Shown: in pieces, positions 53,616-62,605 of the stretch | Position numbering within the stretch: the first letter of the stretch is position 1 | Layout of the letters: every line of letters starts with the position of its first letter | DNA from: Candidatus Sysuiplasma acidicola | Lineage (GTDB): Archaea > Thermoplasmatota > Thermoplasmata > Sysuiplasmatales > Sysuiplasmataceae | Reading direction: 5' to 3' | Assembly (NCBI GenBank): GCA_019721035.1 | Contig: JAHEAA010000001.1 | Span: 103,991-167,990 of the forward strand | DNA: 64,000 bases | Notes under the pieces: model-generated | The model's input: the letters and a program-made list of their open reading frames with translations, nothing else | What the model was told of the DNA's origin: nothing | Databases searched by the model: none | Position numbers and translations under genes: made by a program

Positions 53616-54716
53616 TTGAGACGTTTGGTGTCGACGGGAGAACTCAATAGCATCGGTAATGACTTTGAACTTCAGCCTGATACGCTGAAGATATTAGCCG
53701 ATTCATACAATTTTCCGGTAATGTTCTTTGTCAAGAACGAACTAATGACTTCTCCCGCGCTTTCTTACATGAACCGGGCTGCCGTCAGTCTCTTTGAAGG
53801 TATGGAAAAAATTGGTGAAGGCTTAGACATTACCATTCTTGCTTCAAAACTGTTTGGCGAGTCCAATGCGGCTGATATACTCAGTATTTTTTTTGAAAAA
53901 GGCGAATTTCGCGGAAGGGTTCAGCTGCGACTTCAGGAAAACGATCAGGCCGAAATCGTTCTGAAACGTCTGGATTCACGCAAAGCAGGAAGCATTGCAT
54001 TCATGGTTATAGACAGGAGGGGTATTGATGAGGAAATACTCAGGAGCTATCCAGCAATGCTGCAACGTTTTGAACTCTCTTATAATATGACCAAACATGA
54101 CATTCAGAATCACATCGCAGCCATTTCTTCCTATCTTGAATTATGCTTCAGGGATGAAAGCACCGAGGTGAGGAATCAGTATCTTGCCAGAATATCGGCG
54201 ATAGTACAGGACATGACAAAATACATCCGAAATATGGGGGCAGCCACACCGAGCAGCGTGAAAGTCGAATGGCGCAGGATCGATGATATTGTCCGCTCTG
54301 GACTGTCCGATATTGCAATGGAAGGTGTGAAAGTAAGCATCGACTGTAATGATTTTGAAATGCCGTATACTCCTCTGCTCTCCAGGGTTTTTTACAATCT
54401 CGCCTATAACTCGCTCTGTCACGGAAAACATGTACGGGCAATAAGCGTGCATTGTGAGCACGAAGGGGACACACTCAGAGTAATATACAGGGATGACGGC
54501 CCGGGCATTAGCCCTTCGGTAAGGCCCAGGCTGTTTGCTCCACCGGCAAAAGGCGGGAAGCTGCATGCACTCTTCCTGATCAGGCAGATTCTGTTCCTTC
54601 ACGGGTGCACGATCTCCGAAAAGGGGCAGTTTGGAAGCGGCGCACGTTTTGAAATCAGCATTCCGGAGTCACAATTCAGGAAGGACCGCGGCAAGTCTGG
54701 CAGCACCACCCCCTGA
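53616..54716 (+). CDS. Cytosolic sensor histidine kinase (PAS-like plus HATPase)
   Basis: About 366 residues without transmembrane segments. Residues ~20-140 look like a PAS-type sensor. The H-box is MTKHDIQNHIAAISS (~180), the N-box LAYNSLCHG, G1 DDGPGIS and G2 FGSGARFEISIP. No response regulator is adjacent. GGAGG at 53609 is too close to the TTG at 53616; TTG 53625 or GTG 53628 may be the true start. A 14-codon frame (ATG 53605, stop TAG) overlaps the beginning and could be a leader. It could act alone or on a distant regulator. Confidence 0.82.
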   Translation: MRRLVSTGELNSIGNDFELQPDTLKILADSYNFPVMFFVKNELMTSPALSYMNRAAVSLFEGMEKIGEGLDITILASKLFGESNAADILSIFFEKGEFRGRVQLRLQENDQAEIVLKRLDSRKAGSIAFMVIDRRGIDEEILRSYPAMLQRFELSYNMTKHDIQNHIAAISSYLELCFRDESTEVRNQYLARISAIVQDMTKYIRNMGAATPSSVKVEWRRIDDIVRSGLSDIAMEGVKVSIDCNDFEMPYTPLLSRVFYNLAYNSLCHGKHVRAISVHCEHEGDTLRVIYRDDGPGISPSVRPRLFAPPAKGGKLHALFLIRQILFLHGCTISEKGQFGSGARFEISIPESQFRKDRGKSGSTTP

Positions 54717-54724
54717 TGGGATGT

Positions 54725-55222
54725 TCAGTAATTCCCATTCTGCATGTCTTTCAGGTACTCTTCCACAACTTCAAGCAATGTCCTCTCTCCAACGAGTGCG
54801 TATTTCAACCCGGCGCGTCTGGCAAGCTCACCGTCAATGTCATCCCTGTCTCCGATTACAAATTCATTTTCCGTATGGAGTTTATTCCTTGCAGCGTCAA
54901 TGAGTCCCGTCGCAGGTTTCCGGCAGGCGCAACCGTCTTCAGGTTTATGAGGGCAGAAGAACAGCGCGTCGATATGGGCCCCGTCCACTGCAAGCTGACG
55001 TTCCATCTCCATGTTCACTTCCTCCATCTGCTCAACCGTGAAGTATCCCCTGCCTATTCCGGACTGATTGGTAATGACAATGACCCGTATCCCTGAATCG
55101 TTGAGTTTCCGTATACCCTCGGCCGCTCCCTTCATGAGCCTGACATCGTCACGAGAACTGCAGTAGGGAACGTCCTGGATTATCGTGTCGTCTCTGTCTA
55201 TGAATACTGCAATGTTGGCCAT
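54725..55222 (-). CDS. GmhB/HisB-like HAD-IIIA phosphatase
   Basis: 165 residues: the catalytic FIDRDDTI (the usual DRDGT with Asp for Gly), VITNQSGIGRGYF, a zinc loop CPHKPEDGCACRKP and GDRDDID near the end. These features match D-glycero-D-manno-heptose-1,7-bisphosphate 7-phosphatase and histidinol-phosphatase relatives. In an archaeon a sugar-nucleotide (heptose) pathway for surface glycans is plausible, but partner genes are not seen. It converges on the kinase gene. Confidence 0.85.
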   Translation of the reverse strand: MANIAVFIDRDDTIIQDVPYCSSRDDVRLMKGAAEGIRKLNDSGIRVIVITNQSGIGRGYFTVEQMEEVNMEMERQLAVDGAHIDALFFCPHKPEDGCACRKPATGLIDAARNKLHTENEFVIGDRDDIDGELARRAGLKYALVGERTLLEVVEEYLKDMQNGNY

Positions 55223-55298
55223 TTGTCATCCTCCTCACAGTGAAACACTAGAGCTTCTTTGCCACTTCAAGACGTCGGGTGCAATATGCTGCATGTCC

Positions 55299-58268
55299 TC
55301 ACTTACTCTTCCTCATTATGCGGACAATTTTGAAACCGGCCAGCCTGGAAAGCAACGTAATCGGCAATTCCGCCTCCACCCCGGTTCCCTGCAAAATCTG
55401 GAGGGCGCACTCCTCGCCGTCCGTGACTACAATGCTGTTATCCTTGTCCAGTGAACGCACTTCGCCGAATACGTGTCCTCCCATTTCCATCGACATCGCG
55501 AAAGTCTCCTTGGCAAAACTGTAACTGCCTCCGGCGCCGCAGCATCCTCCGCCAAGTATTTTTACCTCCGCTTCGGGTATGAGCCGCAGAAGTTCAAGCA
55601 TCTTCACGTCATTTCCGAGAGCCCTCGAATGGCAGGAGGGAAAATAATAGATCGTTCCACGAAATGGCTCAAGCTTGAGTCTCAGCTCTCCTTTCTTCAT
55701 CGTGTCAAACAGCAGCTCTGTTATGTCCACGACTGAGCTGGAAAGAGCTTTCGATCTTTCATCATCCACAACGCTCAGATAATCATGCCTCAGCGCCATT
55801 ACGGCAGACGGCGAAGTGCATACCACCTTCGTCCCCTTTGATGTATAAGAGTATAGAAAGCTCACATTGTCCAGAATGTAACGCTTCGCCTCACGCAGCA
55901 TACCGAGATATATCAGTGGCAGGCCGGTAAACCGCTGTTTCGGATACTGCACCCCGTAACCGAGTTCCTCGAGCAGCAGAACGGCGGATATGCCCACTCT
56001 CGAATCAAAGTAGTTCGCGTAAACGTCTGAAAAATACACCAGATCGCCCTTTCTGCCTGACATCGAGTCGTGTTTGTCAAACCACTCTGAGAACGTCTGA
56101 AGATCGAACTCTGGTATTCTCCTCCTCCTGTCCACTCCGAATGAATGTTCCAGCACGGATCTGGCCTTCCCGGACCTGATGAGCCTGTTGATGAGACTCG
56201 CAATGCTGGAGGCGACGACAGTGTAAAACTCATAATCGGAGAAAAATTTGGATGCCCTTCCAATTGCCTTGACGCCAGTTTTTCTCACATACTGTGCCCT
56301 GGCTTCCATCATAAGTTTCGCTGTGTTAACGTTGCTCGGGCATTCCAGCACACACATCTTGCACTGCACACAGTAGTCGTAAATGGTTCGTCTGTAATCC
56401 TCTGAATAGACTGTGACCGTCGGTACTTCGCTTACCTTGCTGATCAGCCTGACTATGTTGTTTCTTCCCCTTGGGGATGTCACCTCGCCGCCCATAGCCT
56501 TGTACACAGGACACTGTGTTTCCATGAACGAAAGCGTCCTGCATTCACCGCACCCGTGGCATGCCTCCATTTCATCCTGAAATTCCAGCGCACCTCTTCC
56601 GGCCACCGAAAGGAGGTCGGGTGTATTCCAGTTGAGCATCGGCTTCTCAATAAAAAGAGAATCAGACTGGTGCATCCTGTACAGCGTTTCTAGCTCCGAT
56701 TGCGCCGAATCGAGGCTGCCGGATAAACTCCACCGCTCAATGGTCCGCTCGGCATCAGTCTGCGTCAGATCGTTCATTTTTTTAACACCGTCAATTAGCG
56801 AATTAATTTGCATTCCGAAACCGTTTTCGGTGGAAAGTGTGCCTCCGCCCTCCACGGCAAACCTCACAGCCTTCGCCAGCAGTCTTCTGTGCTTCTCCCT
56901 GTCCTCATCCCTTCTCATATTCAGGAACGGGCGAAAATAGACCGTCCCGCCGAGCGTCTCGGCAAACAATATGAATCTTGTTCCGGATGCCATCGCTTCC
57001 CGATCAAGCCTGACGGCAAAGGATGGCAATGCGTTCCTGCCGACACAAAATCCTTCAACACATACCGTGTATTTGCCGTTTGGAACAGGTCTGGACAGCG
57101 TGTGTATGCTGTCAACTATGGCAGAGAAGAGCACCGGCATCGATGCGTTTACGTCATCAACCGATTCTGCCTTTGTGCTGTTCAGATCTGGCCACGTCAC
57201 ATCACCCGCAGCTGTCACGATCAGAGAGGCTTCAGCATCCCTTGGATAGGAGAATCCTTTGAGCCTGTAAGAGATGGCGCTCAACAGAAGTGAATCTGCA
57301 ATTACAGATGACAGTGCAAAATCGAACGAACTGCCCGAAGCGGTCGACAATGCATCTTCAATATGTCTGAAGTGGTAGACTTTCGCTTTCGTCTGATGCG
57401 GCACGTCGGCAACTCGGATCTTTACCGCCGTAATTGTTCCTAGTTTTCCTTCCGAGCCCGCGAATATGTTTCCGGCACCCGCCTCAGCGGCAGTTTGTCC
57501 CGGCATTTCCGCCTGCTGTCCCGGTAACACGGTTTTTTCCGGATTATATTCGTACACGGTTCCGTCCGCCAGAATCGCTCTGAGCGAGTGAACCATATCC
57601 CCGGACCTGCCGTATTTTCCGGAAAGGATGCCTCCGGCGTTGACTGCAACGCACCCTCCAACCGTGCATGTGAGTCCCTTGAAAGGATACAGGGGCAGCA
57701 TCTTTCCATACTTCGCAAGCGCTGCATTGAGCACCTCAATCGTTATCCCGGGTTGAACTTCCGCCACGTTATTCGAAACATCCAGCGAAATAATGGAATT
57801 CATGTTTCTGCTCAAATCAAGCACAATGCCGCTTCCGAGCGCAGCATCCGTAACGCTAGTCCCCGCGCCGCGAGGAGTCAGCGGTATGCCGTACGTTCTG
57901 CAGAATGCAGTTGTCGTAAGAACGTCTTCCTCGTTTTCCGGTATGACTACTGCGACTGGAGCAAGTTCAAAATTTCCAGCATTGGTGGCATACATAGTGC
58001 GTTCAATGATGCTGTCGGCGATTTTTCCCTTTATGCTGCCCTCCAGATGCACCTTTCTGCTCTGCCAGTTCTCCTCTATTTCATTCGACCGCAGAAGCGT
58101 CAAATCCTCATACTCCTGTGATTTAGATTGTGCTGCATACGGGCCTCTTTCCGACGTCCGTTGATGTCTGAAGGTCTCCGGGTCTAAAAAAGATGCTGCA
58201 TCAAAGCTGCCGTGCGGGTGAGAAATCCGATAGCATTCCACGGTCCTATCACGTTCCCCCATAGACAA
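55299..58268 (-). CDS. FAD-linked oxidoreductase fused to Fe-S and cysteine-rich domains (D-lactate/glycolate dehydrogenase-like)
   Basis: 989 residues in one chain. Residues ~105-260 are a PCMH-type FAD domain (TPRGAGTSVTDAALGSGIVLDLSR, TVGGCVAVNAGG) and ~270-560 the FAD-oxidase C-terminal domain. Two 4Fe-4S motifs follow: CHGCGECRTLSFMETQCP and CVQCKMCVLECP. A C-terminal CCG domain has its second motif intact (YFPSCHSR...GGGCCGAGGSY), while the first repeat (~750-850) lacks the paired Cys. The layout is that of D-2-hydroxyacid dehydrogenases that pass electrons to a quinone or other membrane carrier. It is divergent from the peroxiredoxin. Confidence 0.9.
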   Translation of the reverse strand: MSMGERDRTVECYRISHPHGSFDAASFLDPETFRHQRTSERGPYAAQSKSQEYEDLTLLRSNEIEENWQSRKVHLEGSIKGKIADSIIERTMYATNAGNFELAPVAVVIPENEEDVLTTTAFCRTYGIPLTPRGAGTSVTDAALGSGIVLDLSRNMNSIISLDVSNNVAEVQPGITIEVLNAALAKYGKMLPLYPFKGLTCTVGGCVAVNAGGILSGKYGRSGDMVHSLRAILADGTVYEYNPEKTVLPGQQAEMPGQTAAEAGAGNIFAGSEGKLGTITAVKIRVADVPHQTKAKVYHFRHIEDALSTASGSSFDFALSSVIADSLLLSAISYRLKGFSYPRDAEASLIVTAAGDVTWPDLNSTKAESVDDVNASMPVLFSAIVDSIHTLSRPVPNGKYTVCVEGFCVGRNALPSFAVRLDREAMASGTRFILFAETLGGTVYFRPFLNMRRDEDREKHRRLLAKAVRFAVEGGGTLSTENGFGMQINSLIDGVKKMNDLTQTDAERTIERWSLSGSLDSAQSELETLYRMHQSDSLFIEKPMLNWNTPDLLSVAGRGALEFQDEMEACHGCGECRTLSFMETQCPVYKAMGGEVTSPRGRNNIVRLISKVSEVPTVTVYSEDYRRTIYDYCVQCKMCVLECPSNVNTAKLMMEARAQYVRKTGVKAIGRASKFFSDYEFYTVVASSIASLINRLIRSGKARSVLEHSFGVDRRRRIPEFDLQTFSEWFDKHDSMSGRKGDLVYFSDVYANYFDSRVGISAVLLLEELGYGVQYPKQRFTGLPLIYLGMLREAKRYILDNVSFLYSYTSKGTKVVCTSPSAVMALRHDYLSVVDDERSKALSSSVVDITELLFDTMKKGELRLKLEPFRGTIYYFPSCHSRALGNDVKMLELLRLIPEAEVKILGGGCCGAGGSYSFAKETFAMSMEMGGHVFGEVRSLDKDNSIVVTDGEECALQILQGTGVEAELPITLLSRLAGFKIVRIMRKSK

Positions 58269-58336
58269 CAGTGAATATGTCGTGCCGGCGATACAAAAAA
58301 GATAGGGTTAATTATGAAGGAGTCCTTGCTACAATT

Positions 58337-58789
58337 ATGCTCGAAGAAGGAGTCCGCGCCCCGGACTTCAGTGTCAAAGGCGACGACGGCAGGCAATACC
58401 GTTTGAGTGATTTCAGCGGAAAGAAGGTCGTGCTCTATTTCTATCCAAAGGATGACACTCCCGGCTGCACTACTGAGGCTTGCAGTTTCAGGGACTCGCT
58501 GCCGGATATCAGCGGCCGCAACGCGGTCATAATAGGCGTAAGCAGGGACGGTATTGACGATCACAGAAAATTCAAGTCAAAGTACGGTCTCAACTTCCTG
58601 CTGCTTTCAGACGAGGACTCGGATATATGCGGGAAGTACGGTGTTCTCAGGGAGAAGAACATGTATGGCAGGAAGAGCATAGGCATCCAGAGAAGTACAT
58701 TCATTATAGACGAGAAGGGGATGATCGCAAAGGTATTCCCTACGGTCAAGCCAGACGGACATGGAAAAGAGATAATGCAGTTCCTTTGA
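58337..58789 (+). CDS. bcp: Peroxiredoxin (PrxQ/BCP type)
   Basis: Thiol peroxidase of about 150 residues. The peroxidatic Cys is in DDTPGCTTEACSFRD, with a second Cys five residues later, the PrxQ pattern. The ends are LEEGVRAPDFSVKG and TFIIDEKGMIAKVF. ATG 58337 is the family start; earlier in-frame codons (58271) lie in the divergent promoter region. It may protect the cell from peroxide made by the neighbouring flavoprotein (inference). Confidence 0.95.
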   Translation: MLEEGVRAPDFSVKGDDGRQYRLSDFSGKKVVLYFYPKDDTPGCTTEACSFRDSLPDISGRNAVIIGVSRDGIDDHRKFKSKYGLNFLLLSDEDSDICGKYGVLREKNMYGRKSIGIQRSTFIIDEKGMIAKVFPTVKPDGHGKEIMQFL

Positions 58790-58812
58790 AGAGAGAGGTA
58801 CTTCCTCTCGTC

Positions 58813-59490
58813 TCACTCTACTCTGTCCAGGTCAAGCATATGGTTTAACTTTCTCTTTTTTGTAATCATATACTTCAGATTGGCTCTGTTGAGTCCGACA
58901 ACGAGCGGTTTTCTTCCGCTCACGCTGATGCCCATTGCCTTCAGTCCTTCAATCTTGTCCGGATTATTGGTGAGCAACACGACGGACCGCACGCCAAGGT
59001 CGCCGAGCATGAATGCAGCGATGTCGTAACTTCTCTCGTCCGGATCGAATCCGAGCATCACGTTTGCCTCAACGGTATCGGCTCCCATATCCTGCATATG
59101 ATAGGCAATCATCTTGTTCAGTAAACCTATGCCCCTTCCTTCCTGTCTCAGATACAGCACGACGCCCTTTTTCCTCCTCTCAATAATGCTCATCGCTGTC
59201 TGCAGCTGTTCTCCGCAATCGCACCTCATGGAGGACAGAGCATCCCCGGTTAGGCATTCCGAATGTACCCTGACAAGCACCTTTTCCTGTCCCGCGACGT
59301 TCCCTTTTACCAGAGCGAGATGCAGTTTTCTGTCTCTTGAATCTTCATAGGCGATTATTTTGAAGCGACCGTATTTCGTGGGGAACTTTGCCTCTGTAAT
59401 CCTGCTGATTGGTTTCGTCTTCTCATCGGGTCTCTTCGATGCACCTCTGATGGCCTTCTCTGCCCGTGCTTTCTTCAAAAAACTCCTCAC
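58813..59490 (-). CDS. ribA: GTP cyclohydrolase II
   Basis: Opens GTP in the first step of riboflavin synthesis. About 225 residues carry VRVHSECLTGDAL with the zinc ligands Cys...CDC, LRQEGRGIGL, the MLGFDPDERSYDIAAFML segment and LLTNNPDKIEGL. The first ~40 residues are basic and not conserved. AATATATT at about 59508 lies 18-25 bases before the ATG on the minus strand, suggesting an almost leaderless transcript. The absence of a DHBP synthase fusion is normal for this class. Confidence 0.95.
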   Translation of the reverse strand: MRSFLKKARAEKAIRGASKRPDEKTKPISRITEAKFPTKYGRFKIIAYEDSRDRKLHLALVKGNVAGQEKVLVRVHSECLTGDALSSMRCDCGEQLQTAMSIIERRKKGVVLYLRQEGRGIGLLNKMIAYHMQDMGADTVEANVMLGFDPDERSYDIAAFMLGDLGVRSVVLLTNNPDKIEGLKAMGISVSGRKPLVVGLNRANLKYMITKKRKLNHMLDLDRVE

Positions 59491-59574
59491 TCACGCTTCA
59501 GTCAAGCAATATATTAAGTCTTCCTGTCATCTGAACTGGAGTGCAGTCGAAATGTCAACCCGCGGAAGATGCGC

Positions 59575-59583
59575 TTATAAAAA
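59575..59583 (+). promoter_or_regulatory. Orphaned plus-strand TATA box beside the TnpB element
   Basis: TTATAAAAA on the plus strand, 13 bases before the left-end hairpin of the TnpB element. Without the element it would lie about 45 bases before the deoxyhypusine synthase ATG, the right distance for its promoter. It may now drive tnpB or nothing. Confidence 0.4.
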
Positions 59584-59595
59584 CGATCGAAAAGA

Positions 59596-59615
59596 CCCCT
59601 CAATTCATTGAGGGG
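59596..59615. repeat. Left-end hairpin of the TnpB element
   Basis: Perfect 8-bp arms CCCCTCAA and TTGAGGGG with a TTCA loop. Subterminal hairpins of this kind are recognised by Y1 transposases of the IS200/IS605 group. Confidence 0.65.
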
Positions 59616-59944
59616 ATGAAAGCGGGCAGTCACCATGTCAGGTTTTCACCGATGTTCCGGCTGCTTCACAACTTCCGCGTACTCTGCCCGCTGCAGTCAG
59701 ACCTGCAGTCGCCAGTTGCGGACAGTGTCCTGATTGCGGTACAGCTGACGCTGTCAATGTTGTTCGGAAGTAGCATGTTTCGGCGACCTCTCCCTGTCGC
59801 CGTTTAAATAATGCGCTTGACTGGATTGGTGCATGCACATGGCACGTTGCCGTTACAGCCTCATGATCTTCAGTGAGAACTGACAGTGTTCAGGCAGTGT
59901 AGTGGCTTAACAGTCGTGTGCCTTCAGTAACGGTGCTGTGATCC

Positions 59945-61192
59945 ATGTATCAGTCTTTCAAATACCGTCTCTATCCATTCCGCAGTCAGGAGATGGAGCT
60001 ATTACGCCAGCTGGATGAACTGAAGTTCCTTCATAACTATGCACTCGAACAGCGTATAGATGCATGGCGCACTGAGAAGAGGTCTGTGGGATATACTGAA
60101 CAGGCTGCCTCTCTCACTCAATGGAGAAACTATGACAGGAACGGTATAGGACGTGTACATTCACAGGTGGCACAGGAGTGCCTTCAGCGCATAGCCGACT
60201 CATACAAACATTTCTTCAGGCGGCTGAAGGAAGGCACAAGGCCCGGCTTCCCGCACTTCAGGAGTGAAGTAACTTCACTGACATATCCACAGGCATACAG
60301 TGCCGTAACCATCACTGAAGGCAGAATGGGCACAAAGCGACTGCACCTGTCGAAGATCGGCGATGTGCCCATCGAACTCCACAGACAGCCTGTCGATGGG
60401 CGCATCAAGACATGCACCGTGAAGAGGGAAGGCGACAGATGGTATGCCGTCCTGACCGTCGAGATACCGGATGCTCCCACGCCACCTGCCACGTCTCCTG
60501 TCAATCCCGTGGGCATAGACCTCGGTCTCAATCGCATTGCAACACTATCGACAGGCGAAACTGTCGATCCACCCAGATTCCTTCGCAAAGCGGAGAAGCG
60601 ACTCAAGCGTCTCGACCGTGAAGTGTCACGTAAGGTCAAACACTCGCACAACAGGGAGAAGGCAAAGCTGCGACGGGCAAGATACTTTGCCAAGATACGT
60701 GACAGGAGAAGGGACTTTGCACACAAACTCACAACACGGTGGACCAGCGGTTATGACCTCATAGCATTCGAAGACCTGAACGTGCAGTCAATGATACGGG
60801 GACTCAACAACGCCAAATCCATATCCGATGCAGGATGGGGAATGCTCAGACAGATGTCAGAGTACAAACAGCTCAAGCGGAGTCATAGATATGTCGAAGT
60901 CTCTGCAAGGAACACGACTCAGACATGTTCAACGTGCGGAGAGTATGCCTACCCTCCGCTCGAACTGAAAGACCGTGTCTTCCGGTGCCCGAACGGGCAT
61001 GTGGAAGACAGGGACATCAATGCGGCCAGGAATGTGGTCGCCCGTGCTTTGGCAGCAGTACCTATAAGAGATTATCTGGATCACAGGGGGTGCAGGGGGA
61101 ACAGTATTTCTCCTATGTCTGACACCATGAGTTGTGCTGCTGTTTCACTCCATTCCACTGGAACTGAAGGACTCTCTATTCCCTCTCCTTGA
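59945..61192 (+). pseudogene. tnpB: TnpB RNA-guided nuclease gene, 3' end displaced by an IS110 insertion
   Basis: RuvC-type TnpB, ancestor family of Cas12, normally guided by omega-RNA made from its own 3' end. Codons 1-374 (to 61066) are native: an N-terminal basic domain, the RuvC Asp in GIDLGLNRIATL, Glu in IAFEDLNVQSM and Asp in EDRDINAARNVVARAL. The zinc finger is altered: CSTC is followed by CPNGH, where relatives have CPxCGH, so one Cys is missing. After PI the frame enters the IS110 end and adds 41 foreign codons to 61192. The native tail AFRAGHARIHACGN resumes at 62606 in frame. The catalytic residues survive, but the C-terminus and the cis RNA linkage are broken. Confidence 0.88.
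61061..61066. repeat. Left copy of the insertion-site repeat CCTATA
   Basis: First copy of a 6-bp direct repeat bounding the IS110-family element; the second is at 62600-62605. Removing one copy plus the intervening DNA restores the tnpB frame. Confidence 0.7.
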
Positions 61193-62383
61193 GCCCAGAG
61201 GCATTCTCTCACGGTACGGTTTGCCGTTCTTCAACATGCTGTGTGTATGATATAGCCATCGTTTGGAAACAATGAACAGTGCCTGTGTGCCCGCCTTCCC
61301 TCTGGCAATCTCCCTGTCATATATTGCCCTGAACTCGGGAACATTGTGTTTCACAAGCGAGGCAGCAACCGTGTATGCGGTGTGAGCGAGATGGCTGTTT
61401 CTCCCTTTGTCGACACCGTATGAACGCGTTTTGCCTCCTGACCCCTCAGTCTTCGGAGATCTGCCACCGTATGTCTGCAGCTTTTCTGCAGTCTCAAACT
61501 GATTTATGTCGCCAATCTCAGAGACAGCCGAGGCTGCAGCAACTGTGCTCACACCCTTCATGTCGTCCAGGAGCCTCACGTCCTTCCGTCCTTCTGCTTT
61601 TTTCCTGATTTCATCATCTATCCGCTTCAGCTCCTGCATCTCGGACCTGAGACGTTTCACGTTCTCCCTGATTTTGAATGCGAATATGCCGCCGGTGTCT
61701 GGAATGCCGATGGTCTCCGACGCCTTCTTCCTGAGTTCTTCAGCAAACTCTCTTCCGAGGTGATTCCTGCTTGCATTGCTCACAACCCTTGTGAGCTCTT
61801 TCACAGATGCCTTCACAATGTTGGCGGGAACGGCATACCGCTCGAGCAGAGTGAGCGCAGTCTTCGACTTCAGATCATCGATGAGCTGTGCAAATTCGGG
61901 GAATACCGCGGCAAGGTCGCTCCAGATGGTGTTCAAAATCCTGGTTATGTTCCTGTCGACCGCCTCATGCATCCTTGTCAGTTCGGAGAGCTCGTCCCTC
62001 TCGTGAGAACGTGCTTCCTTCATGCCCCTCTTCTTCCATGGAATGGAAGCAAGCGTTGCAGCGTCGGCACTGTCGCTCTTTGTCCTGCCCATGTTGTCCA
62101 TATTCCTTGCATGGGCGCTCATTATGGGGTTGACGGCAACAACACGGTATCCCTTCGACTGAAGGAAACGCTGCAGCGGCACATGGTAATTGCCCGTAGG
62201 ATTGATGTAAACACCAACAATCTTCTGATTGTTGCTCCTCTCAATCACAGCGAGCTTCTCTGCAAGCGAAGCCAGGCCCTGTTTGTCGTTCCCTATCCTT
62301 CCCTTCCACATTGTCTTCTCTTCCTCATCCTGCACCTCCACTTCATGCATCTTCTGATGCGTATCTATCCCTACGGACAGCAT
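61145..62383 (-). CDS. IS110-family transposase (DEDD plus Tnp20 domains)
   Basis: 412-residue recombinase that works with a bridge RNA. The N-terminal RuvC-like domain has GIDTHQK (Asp) and TKSDSADAATLA (two Asp). At the position of the usual catalytic Glu (ExTG) it reads INPTGNYH, Asn for Glu. A coiled-coil middle (~120-260) follows, then the C-terminal Tnp20 domain with LLDDMKGVSTVAAASAVSEIGDINQF, YGGRSPKTEGSGGKTRS (the nucleophile Ser region) and KGRNSHLAH. The ATG at 62383 follows AAAGGAGATG. Its stop lies within the disrupted tnpB frame, because the element's right end is only about 78 bases long. Confidence 0.92.
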   Translation of the reverse strand: MLSVGIDTHQKMHEVEVQDEEEKTMWKGRIGNDKQGLASLAEKLAVIERSNNQKIVGVYINPTGNYHVPLQRFLQSKGYRVVAVNPIMSAHARNMDNMGRTKSDSADAATLASIPWKKRGMKEARSHERDELSELTRMHEAVDRNITRILNTIWSDLAAVFPEFAQLIDDLKSKTALTLLERYAVPANIVKASVKELTRVVSNASRNHLGREFAEELRKKASETIGIPDTGGIFAFKIRENVKRLRSEMQELKRIDDEIRKKAEGRKDVRLLDDMKGVSTVAAASAVSEIGDINQFETAEKLQTYGGRSPKTEGSGGKTRSYGVDKGRNSHLAHTAYTVAASLVKHNVPEFRAIYDREIARGKAGTQALFIVSKRWLYHTHSMLKNGKPYRERMPLGSRRGNRESFSSSGME

Positions 62384-62599
62384 TTTATTTCATCTCCTTT
62401 CCATATCCCTTGCAGGGAGTAACGCACCGCATCGCATGCACCTATTGCTGGCCCCAGAGGCCAGAGAATGCCTATCGGCGTGTGTGGTTCAGGGCGGATT
62501 CAGGGCTTGGCGGGACCAATCCCGCATGCTGCCAACGCCGCCCCTCCCTACTTCGAGGATACCGGTCTCCGTTATCCCTCAGGAATATAGGTTGCTTCT
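62384..62599 (-). ncRNA. Putative bridge RNA region of the IS110-family element
   Basis: Non-coding 5' end upstream of the transposase. On the minus strand a stem GGGCGG/CCGCCC encloses a loop with TTGGCAGCA on its 5' side, an inner GCGGGA/TCCCGC hairpin, and GCCCTGAAT on its 3' side. These two 9-mers match exactly the two flanks of the insertion: TTGGCAGCA at 61049-61057 on the plus strand, and GCCCTGAAT as the complement of 62608-62616. That is the expected arrangement of a target-binding loop. A second stem-loop (CTGGCC/GGCCAG) lies closer to the transposase and may be the donor-binding loop. RNA ends and expression are not known. Confidence 0.65.
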
Positions 62600-62605
62600 C
62601 CTATA
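62600..62605. repeat. Right copy of the insertion-site repeat CCTATA
   Basis: Second copy of the 6-bp direct repeat flanking the IS110-family element, directly followed by native tnpB 3' sequence. Confidence 0.7.

Larger units (their letters stand above)
61067..62605 (-). mobile_element. IS110-family insertion element inside tnpB
   Basis: A 1539-bp element bounded by CCTATA repeats and lacking terminal inverted repeats, as in the IS110 family. It carries one transposase gene on the minus strand, a short non-coding end on the left (61067-61144) and a long non-coding end of about 217 bases on the right (62384-62600), which sits upstream of the transposase and is where the bridge RNA of IS110 elements is encoded. 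Deleting 61067-62605 joins PI to AFRAGHARIHACGN in the same frame, which fixes the boundaries. A 9-bp TTCTCCTAT match (61108 and 62596) is an alternative junction, also in frame, but it fits the guide matches less well. Confidence 0.82.

Noticed and set aside
59617-59808. Possible tnpA-like gene after the left-end hairpin
   Set aside because: The short frame lacks the HUH motif and catalytic Tyr of Y1 transposases; it is probably just left-end sequence.
61108-61116. TTCTCCTAT as the left boundary of the IS110 element (matching 62596-62604)
   Set aside because: It also gives an in-frame join, but the guide-matching flank TTGGCAGCA would then be about 50 bases away; the CCTATA junction at 61061 fits both flanks.
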